Shown here: positions 44,228-53,834 of the stretch, one piece after another
How the letters are laid out: each line of letters starts with the position of its first letter
How positions within the stretch are numbered: position 1 is the stretch's first letter
Assembly (NCBI GenBank): GCA_038146805.1
Contig: JAYQSH010000008.1
Location: forward strand, 23,669-87,668
Length of the DNA: 64,000 bases
Direction: 5' to 3'
Source of the DNA: CAIYXB01 sp038146805
GTDB lineage: Bacteria; Cyanobacteriota; Vampirovibrionia; LMEP-6097
Program-made: the position numbers and the translations under genes
The notes under the pieces: model-generated
Seen by the model: the letters and a program-made list of their open reading frames with translations, nothing else
The model's database searches: none
Told to the model about the DNA's origin: nothing

Positions 44228-45655
44228 ATGCTCGCGAATTTTTTTTCAGATCAATATTGGATTGCAAGATTGATTTTTCAAAAGTCTTTAGCACTATTGT
44301 ATATTGTTGCTTTCTTGGTTGCTCTCAATCAATTTAAAGCCTTACTGGGTGAAAATGGATTGTTACCAGTACCAAGATTTTTGACTTATGTAAAATTCAG
44401 TCAGGCTCCTAGTATTTTTCATTTTTACTATTCCGATAAATTTTTTATGACAATTACATGGCTTGGTTTAGCTGTGTCTATATTTTTGTTTTTTGGCTTT
44501 GCTGATAAATTTAGTTTTTTGCTTAATGCATTTTTTTGGTTTATACCATGGCTTATTTATTTATCTATCGTCAATGTTGGTCAAACTTTTTATAGTTTTG
44601 GTTGGGAATCATTACTATTAGAGATTGGCTTTTTATCAATCTTTTTGGGGTCTAATAAAAGCTTGGTGCCAATAATCATAATTTTTCTTTTGCGCTTAAT
44701 TTTGTTCAAGCTCGAATTTGGAGCTGGCTTGATAAAAATTAGAGGCGATGAATGTTGGCGTAATTTAACCTGCTTAAATTATCACCATGAAACTCAACCT
44801 ATGCCAAATCCTTTGTCTTGGTATTTTCATAATTTACCTAATAGCGTACACAAATTAGAGGTCTTAGGAAATCATTTTGTGCAATTAATTGTTCCTTGGG
44901 GTTTGTTTTTGCCTCAGCCCTTTAGTAGTATTGCCGCGACAATGATTGTGGGGACTCAATTTTGGCTAGTATTAAGTGGTAATTTTTCTTGGCTTAATTG
45001 GTCTGCAATTATTCTAAGTTTTAGTGCTTTTTCAAATTCATATTTAAAAAGGATTTTTCCTTTTATAGAAGTGCCTACTAGTTTAACTATATGTTCTTGG
45101 CAACAAAATATTAGTATTGTAATTTCAATATTAATCTTGGTGTTAAGTTATAAACCAATTTTGAATTTGTTTTCTAAACAACAAAAAATGAATGCAAGTT
45201 TTGATAGCCTGCACTTAGTGAATACCTATGGAGCTTTTGGCTCGGTGACTAAACAAAGATATGAAATCATCATCGAGGGCAGTTTAGACAAAGAAATAAA
45301 CGCTAACACAAAATGGCTTGAATATGAGTTTAAAGGAAAGCCCGGAGACCTTGCAAAAATGCCTGCTCAATATGCACCATATCATCTAAGACTTGATTGG
45401 TTAATGTGGTTTGCCTCATTTGGCTTTCGACAACAACAACATTGGTTTATGCCGTTAATAGAAAAATTGTTACAAAACGATAGAGAAACTTTAAAATTAC
45501 TGCGCACTAATCCTTTTGATGGCCAAGCTCCTGTGTACATTCGAGCAAGGGGCTATATTTATGAGTTTACAAATTATCAAGAAAGAAAAAACACTGGAAA
45601 TTATTGGAAAAGAAAACTTATTGGCGAGTATCTAGAACCAGTGAAACTTAGATAA
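44228..45655 (+). CDS. Lipase maturation factor (LMF1)-like membrane protein
   Basis: The 475-residue membrane protein has about seven hydrophobic segments in residues 15-310 and a soluble C-terminal domain. The family signature is LIKIRGDECWRNLTCLNYHH followed by ETQPMPNPLSWYFHNLP, and the end shows DWLMWFASFG and NPFDGQAPVYIRARGYIYEF. In animals LMF1 matures lipases in the ER; the bacterial function is unknown. The ATG is two bases after the debranching-enzyme stop, suggesting a transcript shared with it. An IS30 element and the accessory region follow. Confidence 0.9.
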   Translation: MLANFFSDQYWIARLIFQKSLALLYIVAFLVALNQFKALLGENGLLPVPRFLTYVKFSQAPSIFHFYYSDKFFMTITWLGLAVSIFLFFGFADKFSFLLNAFFWFIPWLIYLSIVNVGQTFYSFGWESLLLEIGFLSIFLGSNKSLVPIIIIFLLRLILFKLEFGAGLIKIRGDECWRNLTCLNYHHETQPMPNPLSWYFHNLPNSVHKLEVLGNHFVQLIVPWGLFLPQPFSSIAATMIVGTQFWLVLSGNFSWLNWSAIILSFSAFSNSYLKRIFPFIEVPTSLTICSWQQNISIVISILILVLSYKPILNLFSKQQKMNASFDSLHLVNTYGAFGSVTKQRYEIIIEGSLDKEINANTKWLEYEFKGKPGDLAKMPAQYAPYHLRLDWLMWFASFGFRQQQHWFMPLIEKLLQNDRETLKLLRTNPFDGQAPVYIRARGYIYEFTNYQERKNTGNYWKRKLIGEYLEPVKLR

Positions 45656-45695
45656 GAATTAAGCTAAAAAATAAAATAGCTAAAGTCACTCAATA

Positions 45696-45726
45696 TGAGA
45701 CAAAATGAACACGGTCCGAAGTGTCC
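45696..45726. repeat. 31-base dispersed repeat, copy 1
   Basis: The 31 bases beginning tgagacaaaatgaacacggt and ending gtgtcc recur exactly at 50718-50748 in the same orientation. They lie 70 bases outside the IS30 left end. This may be an orphan insertion-sequence end. No coding potential is seen. Confidence 0.6.
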
Positions 45727-45795
45727 TATTGGGGAAATTACCTACTAGTAATTAGCCACCAATGCCTGCTATTATTTAGAACCTATGGGTTTGAT

Positions 45796-46841
45796 GGATT
45801 CCAATATCAATTGCAACTCTGCTTGATTTGAGCCTGAAATACCTCTAAAGGTGTTTTCCATTTTAGCCTTTTTCTGGGTCTAGTGTTTAAAAGATGAATA
45901 TAGTGCTGTAGATCTTCCTCTGAAAGGGTATTTAGATCAGTGCCTTTTGGAATGAATTGCCTTAAAAGTCCTATGAGATTCTCAATACTTCCTTTTTGCC
46001 AAGGGCTGTATGGTTTAGCAAAATACACCGTCATTTTTGTCTTTTCTTCAATTTCTTTATGCTTTGCAAACTCTGTTCCGTTATCGTAAGTAACTGAAAT
46101 CCTAAGTTCTTCTGGTATCTCTTTAAAATATTCTTCAGTAGCTTTTAAAACTGATTCAGCTTTTTTGTTTGGTAACTTTTTAGCTAAGACAAGACCACTT
46201 TTTCTTTCTAGATTAAGAACAATACATTCTTTTTTACCATGAGCACCTATCATAGTGTCGCCTTCCCAGTGACCAAATTCAAGCCTCTCATTGGCTTCTA
46301 TCGGTCTTTCATCAATTGATCTTTTATCAACAATGAATTCTGGGGTGGTCCTTTTCTTACGATATTTTTTACCTTTTCTTCTCAAGTAAATTTTTATTAA
46401 ATCAGGTCTTTTGGTTTGTAGCCATGTATATATGGTTTGATGAGATAAAGCTTCGTTGCACTCTTCAGTCCATATCCCAGCAATTTGCTCTGGAGAATGG
46501 TAAGAACTAATTTTTTCAATAACGAAGTTTTCAAGTAAGCTTTCATCAATAATTCTAGGATGATGGTTTGCAGTTCTTTTTCTTTCATGCATTAACTGCC
46601 AAGCTTCTTCAGCAACAAAATCACCATCAACAGAGTTATTGTTTACGCATCTGTAGACAACTGATTTATTTCTTCCTATGACAACAGCTATTTCTGCTGG
46701 ATTAAGACCTTGATTTAGCAATGTCTCAATTCTAACTACTTCTTCCCAGGTCAAGTGACCCTTATATTTAAATGACATATCAGCCTCCTGTATTTACTAC
46801 ATTTCGGCTAAATCCTTAAAAGTTGCATTTCGGTTTGGAAT
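45796..46841 (-). mobile_element. IS30-family insertion sequence
   Basis: The element is about 1.05 kb with one transposase gene. Imperfect terminal inverted repeats are visible: the left attccaatatcaattgcaac (45798-45817) is related to the reverse complement of the right end agttgcatttcggtttggaat (46821-46841). It interrupts the 5' part of the decayed gene that begins again at about 46845. A clear target duplication was not found. Confidence 0.8.
45807..46778 (-). CDS. IS30-family transposase
   Basis: The 323-residue DDE transposase has an N-terminal helix-turn-helix typical of IS30 (LTWEEVVRIETLLNQGLNPAEIA) and the integrase-type core. The core shows EFGHWEGDTMIGAHG (first Asp), VTYDNGTEFAKHK (second Asp) and PYSPWQKGSIENLIGLLRQF (Glu). 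It ends with the NTRPRKRLKWKTPLEVF signature. The frame is intact and the stop lies in the left inverted repeat, so the element may be active. Confidence 0.95.
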   Translation of the reverse strand: MSFKYKGHLTWEEVVRIETLLNQGLNPAEIAVVIGRNKSVVYRCVNNNSVDGDFVAEEAWQLMHERKRTANHHPRIIDESLLENFVIEKISSYHSPEQIAGIWTEECNEALSHQTIYTWLQTKRPDLIKIYLRRKGKKYRKKRTTPEFIVDKRSIDERPIEANERLEFGHWEGDTMIGAHGKKECIVLNLERKSGLVLAKKLPNKKAESVLKATEEYFKEIPEELRISVTYDNGTEFAKHKEIEEKTKMTVYFAKPYSPWQKGSIENLIGLLRQFIPKGTDLNTLSEEDLQHYIHLLNTRPRKRLKWKTPLEVFQAQIKQSCN

Positions 46842-46844
46842 TGT

Positions 46845-49471
46845 TCTTTTACTGCCGATCTAAATAAAAGACTTAATGCAATTGCAGAGTTTCACAAACT
46901 CACAATAAGATCACATATAGATTCAGAACATGAGCATGCTACTAACTCTCCAACAGATCAAGTAGAACTTGTTTCTATTAGCTATAGGCAAAAAGCAGAT
47001 CGCTTTGATTATCGAGCAAGTGAAAGAGCGATCATTGATCTTGCACGTATCGTAAAACAACTTCTTGAAAAAACTGAGCCACAAGCATTTTCGCCCGCTC
47101 AGGATATTTCAAGTGATAGAAATGCCATAGAAGATTTACAAAAAAACTTATGAGGCATTGAGATATAGATATTTAAAAACAGACACGGAAAAATTTGGTC
47201 AGCTTATAGAAATTTTAAATGAAGATGCAGAAAATAAGATCACAAAAGAAGATTGCAGAGAATATAGAGAAGAGCTTGAAGAACAGATTCGTCTTAATCG
47301 TGTTTCATTACAAACAGAATCAAACAATAAAAAACCTAACAAAGATCATTTAAATGAATTAAACCTAAATGCGATTTTTTTATATAACAACCTTGTCAAG
47401 CTTAGTCTTAAAGAGGCATTACTAATTGCAAATTTAGGTCAAGCAAATTTTCTGAAAGATCGTCAAATAAAATCTAAATTAACAAAAAGTTTTAAGAGTA
47501 TTATAAATTTAACAAATGAACTTAATTTCTATAAAAGAAGAAATATAAGCACAAAAAAAATTAGAGAGATTGCTACTAAAGATCTTTTTGGGGCAAATAT
47601 AAGCCTTGCAAACCTTCAAGCCTATGATATTGAAAAAACAGGTGATGTTACTCAAATTAGAAAAGGTTTATGGATATGTCCACACCGAAGAATAAGATCA
47701 ATTATTAATGAGTACATCAGAAACAGAGAGAATAATCGTGAACAAGAACAATTAACTCAAGCAAAACTAGATGAATTAAAAGCTATTTATAATAGCGAAG
47801 ATGAATTGTTTAGAAATGAAAAACATCAGACAATTTTTGATTTATTAGAAAACTTACAAAAGACCATTAAAGAAGATCTAAATAAAGATGCAAAAGAATT
47901 AAGAAATGACGTGAAAAAGATACAAAGTCATTTAGATGCAGGTGCATATGAATACATTAAAAGAGATATTTTTTATAGCGCAGATAGACATGCAGGCACG
48001 CGATCAATAATGCATACAATAGAAGGGCAAGTAAAAGAAATTGTAAGAATCGAAGAAAAAGAACTTGCTTTAGTTGAAAATATAAATTTCCAATTGAGAA
48101 TAATTGCATCTACAGGTACTTTCAATAATTCACAAAAAAAACAATTAGAAGAAGATATAAATAATTTGATTCAGATGGAGTCACTAGGCCAAGTCCTTGA
48201 AAAAAGGGAAATTGTAAAACGTTTAAAAGAATCACTAAGACTTATAGCGAGTGCATATAAATCAAGAACTAGTAACGTAGAAGAAAAAGAAAGATATAAA
48301 CAAGAAATTGAAAAGATTGCCAAAATATTTTGTGATGCTAGTGATTTAGATCATAGTTCAAATTTTGCACTAAAAGACAAATTACAAATAGAAGCTTTAC
48401 CTACAATAAGAAGCTTGTATATAGATAGAATAAAAAATTTACAAAACATGCAAGATGCTGAAAGAAAAAAACTCAATGCACTTTTCAAAGAAACTATGCT
48501 TGAAGACTTACAAGGAAGTGCATATGAAATGGTGAAGTTATTTGAACAAGGGAAAAATCTGAAATTTCTGCCTTAATTAAAAGTTTAAAAACTCGTATTT
48601 TAGCTCTGAACATACAGAACCCGGTCTAAAAAGAGTTGATAACTACTTGCAAACTATTGAAAATATTTTAGCTAGTGATGAAGATGATGCTTATAAACTA
48701 GAAGCTTTAAACAATTATAGAGATCTAATCATTAATGATACAGAACATGTAACAAGCTATAGATTTACGGTCTTAGATTTAGACCACGAAAAAAAAACTA
48801 GCGCAAAAATTGTTTATGCACATCAAGGCACTAGTTTACAGACCCTAAGTAGTCGTAATAAACCTTTTATAAGAGACCCTCAAACTGGCTCTATGAGGGA
48901 AAGACAGAATGTAGCAAATACAGCATTAACTGATGACAATAACGAAATATATCAAATAAGTAAAGAACCAGGGACAAAACAAGCTAAGTTTATAGTTTCA
49001 AGATTAATGTTTGATATTAATCATGCTTTCAATGTATTTAATAAAGTCAATGATTTAAAAGAAAGTTTAAGAAAACTGATTGAAAGATTAAATAAAATAA
49101 AGGGACCTAGCAAAGGTTTACTAAGAATAAAAAAACAGTTAGAAAATCTTATAAGAGCTAGAAATATTTCTAAAGAAGATGCTCAAAGAGCACTCCAACT
49201 AATAAACTATGATTTCAACAATAGACACAAATATAGAATAACCTTATTAGATTTAGATGCAACAAAGCCTTACCCACGCTATGTTTTTGTAGATAGTGAA
49301 AATGATTTTTTTACTAGGAATCATTATTTTCAACAACATGGGGGACAAAACAAAGAATTTGCAGATGATACTAAATATTACCGAAGTTCAAATCAAATAA
49401 AAATGTTGGTGATAATGCTAAATTATTCAATAGAAAAATTTATATTCCAAAACTTGTTTAAAACAAAGTGA
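46845..49471 (+). pseudogene. Decayed gene for a large helical protein, 5'-truncated by IS30
   Basis: The reading frame enters from the IS30 right end (SFTADLNKRLNAIAEFHKL...) and breaks at A7 (47140-47146). Removing one A continues as LQKTYEALRYRYLKTDTEKF into the 472-codon frame. It breaks again near A5 48553-48557 (restored SEISALIKSLK) and A5 48587-48591 (restored NSYFSSEHTEPGLKRVDNY), then runs to 49471. The ~870-residue product is almost entirely helical and charged. No known domain is recognised. Multiple shifts plus the truncation indicate a pseudogene, although the long open frames suggest recent decay or sequencing indels. Confidence 0.65.
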
Positions 49472-49493
49472 TTATTTTTGTTTTGTCGATAGT

Positions 49494-49577
49494 GGGACTG
49501 ATTTCTGACCCCATTTGCTAGTGATTTTAACATTTCACTGTATTTTAAAATTCAAAATGGGGTTTGGAATCAGTCCC
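49494..49577 (+). repeat. 84-bp palindromic repeat, solo copy
   Basis: This is the same sequence and orientation as 16277-16360 and the reverse complement of the start of 52245-52476. Its ends gggactgatttctgacccc and ggggtttggaatcagtccc form a long imperfect hairpin. It sits about 20 bases after the decayed gene, between convergent genes. Confidence 0.8.
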
Positions 49578-49607
49578 ATAGTAGATATGTGCTAGCGACT
49601 CTCAAAA

Positions 49608-50288
49608 CTAATTAGCTGGCTTTTTAAACTTAAGCTCAAAAACTTGTGGACGCCACAAAAAAAACTTATTTAATTGATATTCTACCCATGGTGAATACTG
49701 ACCATCAGATTTAGCTAAAGGAGAAATTTCAATAGCTTTAGGATTAAATTTTGATTTTTTTGCAGCATCCATTAGTGATTGTTTGCCATTATAATCTGCT
49801 CTTATTACTAAATCACAATGAGGCAATAATTTTTCATAGCAAAGATCTAATACCTCTTGAGTATACTGGAGCAATTTGGGATAATCTTTTGGTCTCAAAT
49901 AAAGTGATACCAATCTGGAAAAACCAAAACCTGGTTCAACAGGTTGATGCGCTGTAGGTAGAAACTTAGCCACAATATCCTCTGGCAGATCATTGTTACT
50001 CATATAGTATCCAAGAGCAAGATCTGAGCTTATTTTACTCACAGAACCATCTTTAAATCTTTATAAGCCAGTTAAAAAGTCGGCTTGAACTTGCTGCCAA
50101 TTTTGTGCATCAACACTAAGCTCGTTTAAATCAATTCCAGTAAATTGGGTATTAGGATTTTCACCAGCAATTTTTTTGCAATATTTAGCTGACTTATTTT
50201 CGCCAATAAACCATTTAAATAAACTTGATCTACATGAACCAACATTTCCAAGATGTATTTCAATATTAGGTGACATACCAAAATTCAT
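49608..50288 (-). pseudogene. SAM-methyltransferase-like gene with in-frame stop
   Basis: Two minus-strand pieces in the same frame (50288-50061 and 50042-49608) are separated only by a TAA at 50061-50063; reading across gives ADFLTGL-stop-RFKDGSVSKISSD. The first part has a class I methyltransferase look: IEIHLGNVGSCRSSLFKW as a motif-I-like loop and NPNTQFTGIDLNEL with an acidic residue after strand 2. The downstream part is unassigned (EPGFGFSRLVSLYLRPKDYP). It is about 226 codons in total. The stop may be a real nonsense mutation (for example from GAA). Substrate and function are unknown. Confidence 0.5.
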
Positions 50289-50491
50289 AAAAGCTTCTTT
50301 AATAGAAAAGACAGTTCTAGCAAGGTTTTTGATAGGAAAAGTTGAAAAAAATTAAGTGTTTTCACCCTGTTTTTTCTTTTTTTTTTTTGCTTTAGAGTGG
50401 TGCGTCCAAGAATGATTGTGCAGTTATAAGCTAGATTTACTTAAGATCAAGTTTTCGAAAAAAGGAGTTTACTTTTTTGCTCATATTATAA

Positions 50492-50654
50492 ATGAGGTCA
50501 CCCATTTACTTTCTATCAAAAGAAAATAGTGATGATGCCTTTCAAAAAGTTTTAGCTGATCTTGCAGACAAAGAATCTGCGACTGAAACTATAAAAAAAA
50601 ATCAAAACTCTTTTTGATGATCCAAGTTTTTTTGCTAGGGCTACACTTAATTAA
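50492..50654 (+). pseudogene. Short ORF remnant with frameshift
   Basis: An ATG-initiated frame (MRSPIYFLSKENSDDAFQKV...) stops after about 42 codons. Adjusting the A9 run at 50593-50601 by one base joins it to IKTLFDDPSFFARATLN and a stop at 50654, giving about 54 residues. No family is recognised. The surrounding 50289-50790 stretch has no other supported gene except the 31-base repeat. Confidence 0.35.
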
Positions 50655-50717
50655 AAGCTGAAACAAAATGACAGCCAACAGACATTGTTTAATACTAAAG
50701 TTAAGTTTAATGAATCG

Positions 50718-50748
50718 TGAGACAAAATGAACACGGTCCGAAGTGTCC
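50718..50748. repeat. 31-base dispersed repeat, copy 2
   Basis: This is an exact match to 45696-45726. It is followed by a different sequence, so the shared part ends sharply, as an insertion-sequence terminus would. Confidence 0.6.
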
Positions 50749-50790
50749 CAAGGTTGAAGAATCGACGAAGTCGTATTATGCAGTGGATTC

Positions 50791-50979
50791 TTAAAGAATG
50801 ATACTAGTTAGAAAAGCAAAAATATTTTCAAAACTTGGATTATCAAAGAGTCTTGGTTTTTGAATAGTCGCTAACAATCTTGAACTTTGTCTCTGCCCTT
50901 CAAAATCAAGTTGAGGACTTTGAACTGGCATAGCTTTAGATTCCATTAAGTTTGGAAGTATTGTTGGTAGTATTTGCAT
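50791..50979 (-). CDS. Small hypothetical protein (62 residues)
   Basis: An ATG at 50979 opens MQILPTILPNLMESKAMPVQ and runs to a stop at 50791. The composition is reasonable for a real protein but no family is recognised. It lies 52 bases downstream of the transglutaminase-like gene on the same strand, which could mean co-transcription. It may equally be a remnant. Confidence 0.35.
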   Translation of the reverse strand: MQILPTILPNLMESKAMPVQSPQLDFEGQRQSSRLLATIQKPRLFDNPSFENIFAFLTSIIL

Positions 50980-51030
50980 AAGCGCTAAATTTATTTTATA
51001 AAACAATTATAACTTGGTAAACCATTTTTT

Positions 51031-51813
51031 TTATAGAAATTTATGGAAATCAACGAAACTTTGATAGCTAGCTAATTGGGCTTTAGAGATAAAACTATCT
51101 TTAGACAATGTTTTTAGCAACTCTTCAAATAATGCAATTTGTTCTGGGATCTTTTTTAAGCTAGCTGAGGCTAAGTCACCCTTGATATTGTTGTACAAAG
51201 CTTGCATTTTTTTTAAGCGTAAGGTGTCTTTTGATGGGTATGTCAAATCTAATCTAATTAACTCATCGAGCAGAGCAAAATAGCCTTGGTGCTCTTGAGA
51301 TAATGGTAAGACATTTATGAATGCTAAAGCCTTATTTTCTTTGTGACTATGTTCAAAAACAAACGGAAAACTCTCTTGATAGTCAGAAGCAGAGACAGGA
51401 TAGTTAAGTTCAGCTGTTAAATCCCAATATCGATTATTTATACCTTTTACCTTTAATGCACAATGAGCTTGTTTATCATTCAAAAAGGATACCAACACAA
51501 TTGGAGTAGCTGGCTTGGTAATTGGAACTCCTAATTGCTCTAGAAAGTGCATAAATGCTATACAAAGATTCTCGCAGTTCAAAGCAAATGACTGAGTTAT
51601 GCTAGAAAAAAAATTTCTCTCATTTGAATATTGAGGTTGAGTTCTTTTTGCAATTTCATAAATCAAATGCTGTGCATCACTTGGCGACTCAAGTTTAAAG
51701 CTTGGCAAAGCCACTTGAAGATCTTTTGTTAAAGCATTAATACGATCTAATCCTTCACTTGAAATTGGAACCGAATATCTATCATAAACAGAGATTAGCC
51801 TAGAAAGTATCAT
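51031..51813 (-). CDS. Transglutaminase/cysteine-protease-fold-like protein
   Basis: This is a 260-residue protein. A possible Cys-His-Asp triad is visible in the order and spacing of transglutaminase-like folds: Cys in FALNCENLCIAFMHFLEQLG (~residues 76-95), His in KQAHCALKVKG (~115-125) and Asp in RYWDLTAELNYP (~128-140). The C-terminal ~80 residues are helical (LRLKKMQALYNNIKGDL). No signal peptide is present. It could be a peptidase, amidase or crosslinking enzyme, but the assignment rests on pattern only. The upstream small gene at 52132-51839 is on the same strand. Confidence 0.5.
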   Translation of the reverse strand: MILSRLISVYDRYSVPISSEGLDRINALTKDLQVALPSFKLESPSDAQHLIYEIAKRTQPQYSNERNFFSSITQSFALNCENLCIAFMHFLEQLGVPITKPATPIVLVSFLNDKQAHCALKVKGINNRYWDLTAELNYPVSASDYQESFPFVFEHSHKENKALAFINVLPLSQEHQGYFALLDELIRLDLTYPSKDTLRLKKMQALYNNIKGDLASASLKKIPEQIALFEELLKTLSKDSFISKAQLASYQSFVDFHKFL

Positions 51814-51838
51814 ATAAACATACCCAAACTAAAACACA

Positions 51839-52132
51839 CTAAGATCTGTCGATATCAACATCACGATCAAAAGCCGTATCTATAATATCTTTTGTTGCTT
51901 TAATGGCACCATGTATCAAAGCACCTTCTGCCGTATCTCTGATTGCATCTGCCATGCGACCCATTTGAGTATTTTGAGCTTGATCTGTTAAATCTCTATA
52001 ACTAGAGTGTAACGAAGCTTTAATTTGACCAGATGCAATTGCCTGACCAGATATTTCCCTTATTCTTTGTTCTTTTTCTTGTTCTGAAAGCTTTCTCCAA
52101 TTTACTGCTGGATTAGCACTGTTTATATTCAT
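51839..52132 (-). CDS. Small hypothetical protein (97 residues)
   Basis: The ATG at 52132 (MNINSANPAVNWRKLSEQE) is preceded by a good AGGGGGA ribosome site, so I prefer it over the upstream in-frame start at 52162. The protein is helical, with QAIASGQIKASLHSSYRDL and an amphipathic ALIHGAIKATKDIIDTAFDRD. No family is recognised. It is the first gene of a short minus-strand group with the transglutaminase-like gene. Confidence 0.55.
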   Translation of the reverse strand: MNINSANPAVNWRKLSEQEKEQRIREISGQAIASGQIKASLHSSYRDLTDQAQNTQMGRMADAIRDTAEGALIHGAIKATKDIIDTAFDRDVDIDRS

Positions 52133-52244
52133 TGTAAATTCCCCCTGCAAAAAAAATAACATATCAAAAGCAAAATTGAATATAATTCAGCAAAAATACT
52201 ACTATAAACACTACTTTAAACACCGTCTATGAATACCACAAAAT

Positions 52245-52476
52245 GGGACTGATTCCAAACCCCATTTTGAATTTTAAAATACAGTGAAATGTTAAAATCA
52301 CTAGCAAATGGGGTCAGAAATCAGTCCCACAAACGACCTTACGCTTAGCTTGTTTCACTGCGTGAAACTCACTAAGCGACGGTGTTTGATTCTTTTGTTA
52401 GGCGTGTCTAACCAAACCCTACTTATGCCCAAATCTAAAGACTCGAGATACTTATTACGGGTTTGGAAGCACGCCC
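52245..52476 (-). repeat. 232-bp three-hairpin repeat, copy B (inverted)
   Basis: This is the reverse complement of 16129-16360 over the full 232 bases, with very high identity by eye, including the long 16206-16276 section with its perfect 7-base gtttcac/gtgaaac stem. With copy A it forms a 36-kb-spaced inverted pair. An open frame across it is a by-product of the repeat. Confidence 0.8.
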
Positions 52477-53504
52477 ATAATGAAAAGAATTTTCATACAA
52501 AATTCTTTATGTTCTACTCACTGTGAAACTTCTTTTTTTAAAAGCATTTAAACTGATAACATAGCAAGCTTTTCTAAGTAAATTTACTGAATATTTTTTT
52601 TATTGAACATTTATTGACAATTTCCTAAATCGAGTTTTCCTTCAACACGAGTGAGTGATTCAGGAAAATTAGGGATTGCAGGATTTTATTGAGGGTTTCC
52701 TAAATCGAGTTTTCCTTCAACTTGAGTGAGTGAACGAGGTAATTCAGGGAATTTATTGATGTCAGAATTATCTTTATTGTAAATTGAGTTTTTTTCATCA
52801 GGATTGATAAATTCAGGGTCTTTAGGGAAATCAGGATTTAACAGATTAACTTTAGCAGGATTAGTTGCAGCATTAGCTAGTTCAGGACTGATAGCTTCAG
52901 GTATTTTAAAACTCAATTTAAAATCGGATACGGCATCTCCTGGCTTATTAGTATCTGGATCAATTTGATGAACAGTTAGATTTCCTGATCCGTCAGACTT
53001 AATTACTAAACTATCATTTGCATAGGAATTATAATGACTTCTAGGAGCTAAAATTATTTCCCATTCATCCCTTAGATCTAGATGAAATGGTTTCGATGGG
53101 GCTAATTTGAAAAGACCAGTAATAGAACCATCTGATTCTCTATAATCACGCTCATACATTACAGCATTTTGGGTGTAGTTGTCATTCTTAGGGTTTTTAA
53201 AACTCTTGGTGCTAGTTCTTAAGCGTACTGAAGTACCATTTGTGGAATTGAGATCATTTACTTTTAATGTACCGTTACTTGTATCTATAATCATTTCAGC
53301 ATGATTCTCTGAAATAGAATCTATACGATTTTGGCTAAGCGATTCGCTTGTATTACAATTTGCTCCAATTTGAATTGCACTATTATCTGAATCCCTACCA
53401 ATTTTAAGAGCTATAATACCATCTGTAATGTCCCTGTAATATGAGGCCAGTAAAACGAAATACTTTTTCCTAATAAAATCGTAAAGACTAAAAGGAGAAA
53501 GAAA

Positions 53505-53834
53505 ATGCCAGGTTACAGAAAAATTAGCTCAGAGCTAAAAGCAAAAGCAGCTTTGGAAGCGTTAAAAGATGAAGAAGCGATTTCTACGATTGCTTCTAAG
53601 TACAGAATCGATCCAAAAACTTTGAGAGATTGGGTTAAAAAACTCAAAGAGAATTCGGCTTCTGTTTTTGATTCAAAAATTGAAGAAGAACATAAAGAAA
53701 AACTCATGCAAAAAGAAAATCAAATTAAAGAGCTCAAAAATTTAATTGGTGAACAAACGGTCATGATCGACTGGGTTAAAAAAAAATATAGGGAAGCTGG
53801 ATTTCAATGGGAGAATGAGCCTCATGGATGGTGA
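53505..53834 (+). CDS. IS3-family OrfA (DNA-binding subunit)
   Basis: The 109-residue protein has an N-terminal helix-turn-helix (KAKAALEALKDEEAISTIAS, RIDPKTLRDWVKKLKE) followed by a leucine-rich coil, as in IS3 OrfA proteins. A GGAGAAAG ribosome site precedes the ATG. The A9 run near 53779-53787 lies in the overlap zone and would allow a -1 frameshift to make the OrfAB transposase. Confidence 0.9.
   Translation: MPGYRKISSELKAKAALEALKDEEAISTIASKYRIDPKTLRDWVKKLKENSASVFDSKIEEEHKEKLMQKENQIKELKNLIGEQTVMIDWVKKKYREAGFQWENEPHGW

Noticed and set aside
52308..52526. 72-codon plus-strand frame
   Set aside because: It lies almost wholly inside the 232-bp palindromic repeat and has no protein-like features.
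53779..53787. A9 run in the IS3 element as another sequencing or decay frameshift
   Set aside because: OrfA and OrfB overlap here in the standard IS3 arrangement; the run is the expected programmed -1 frameshift site.
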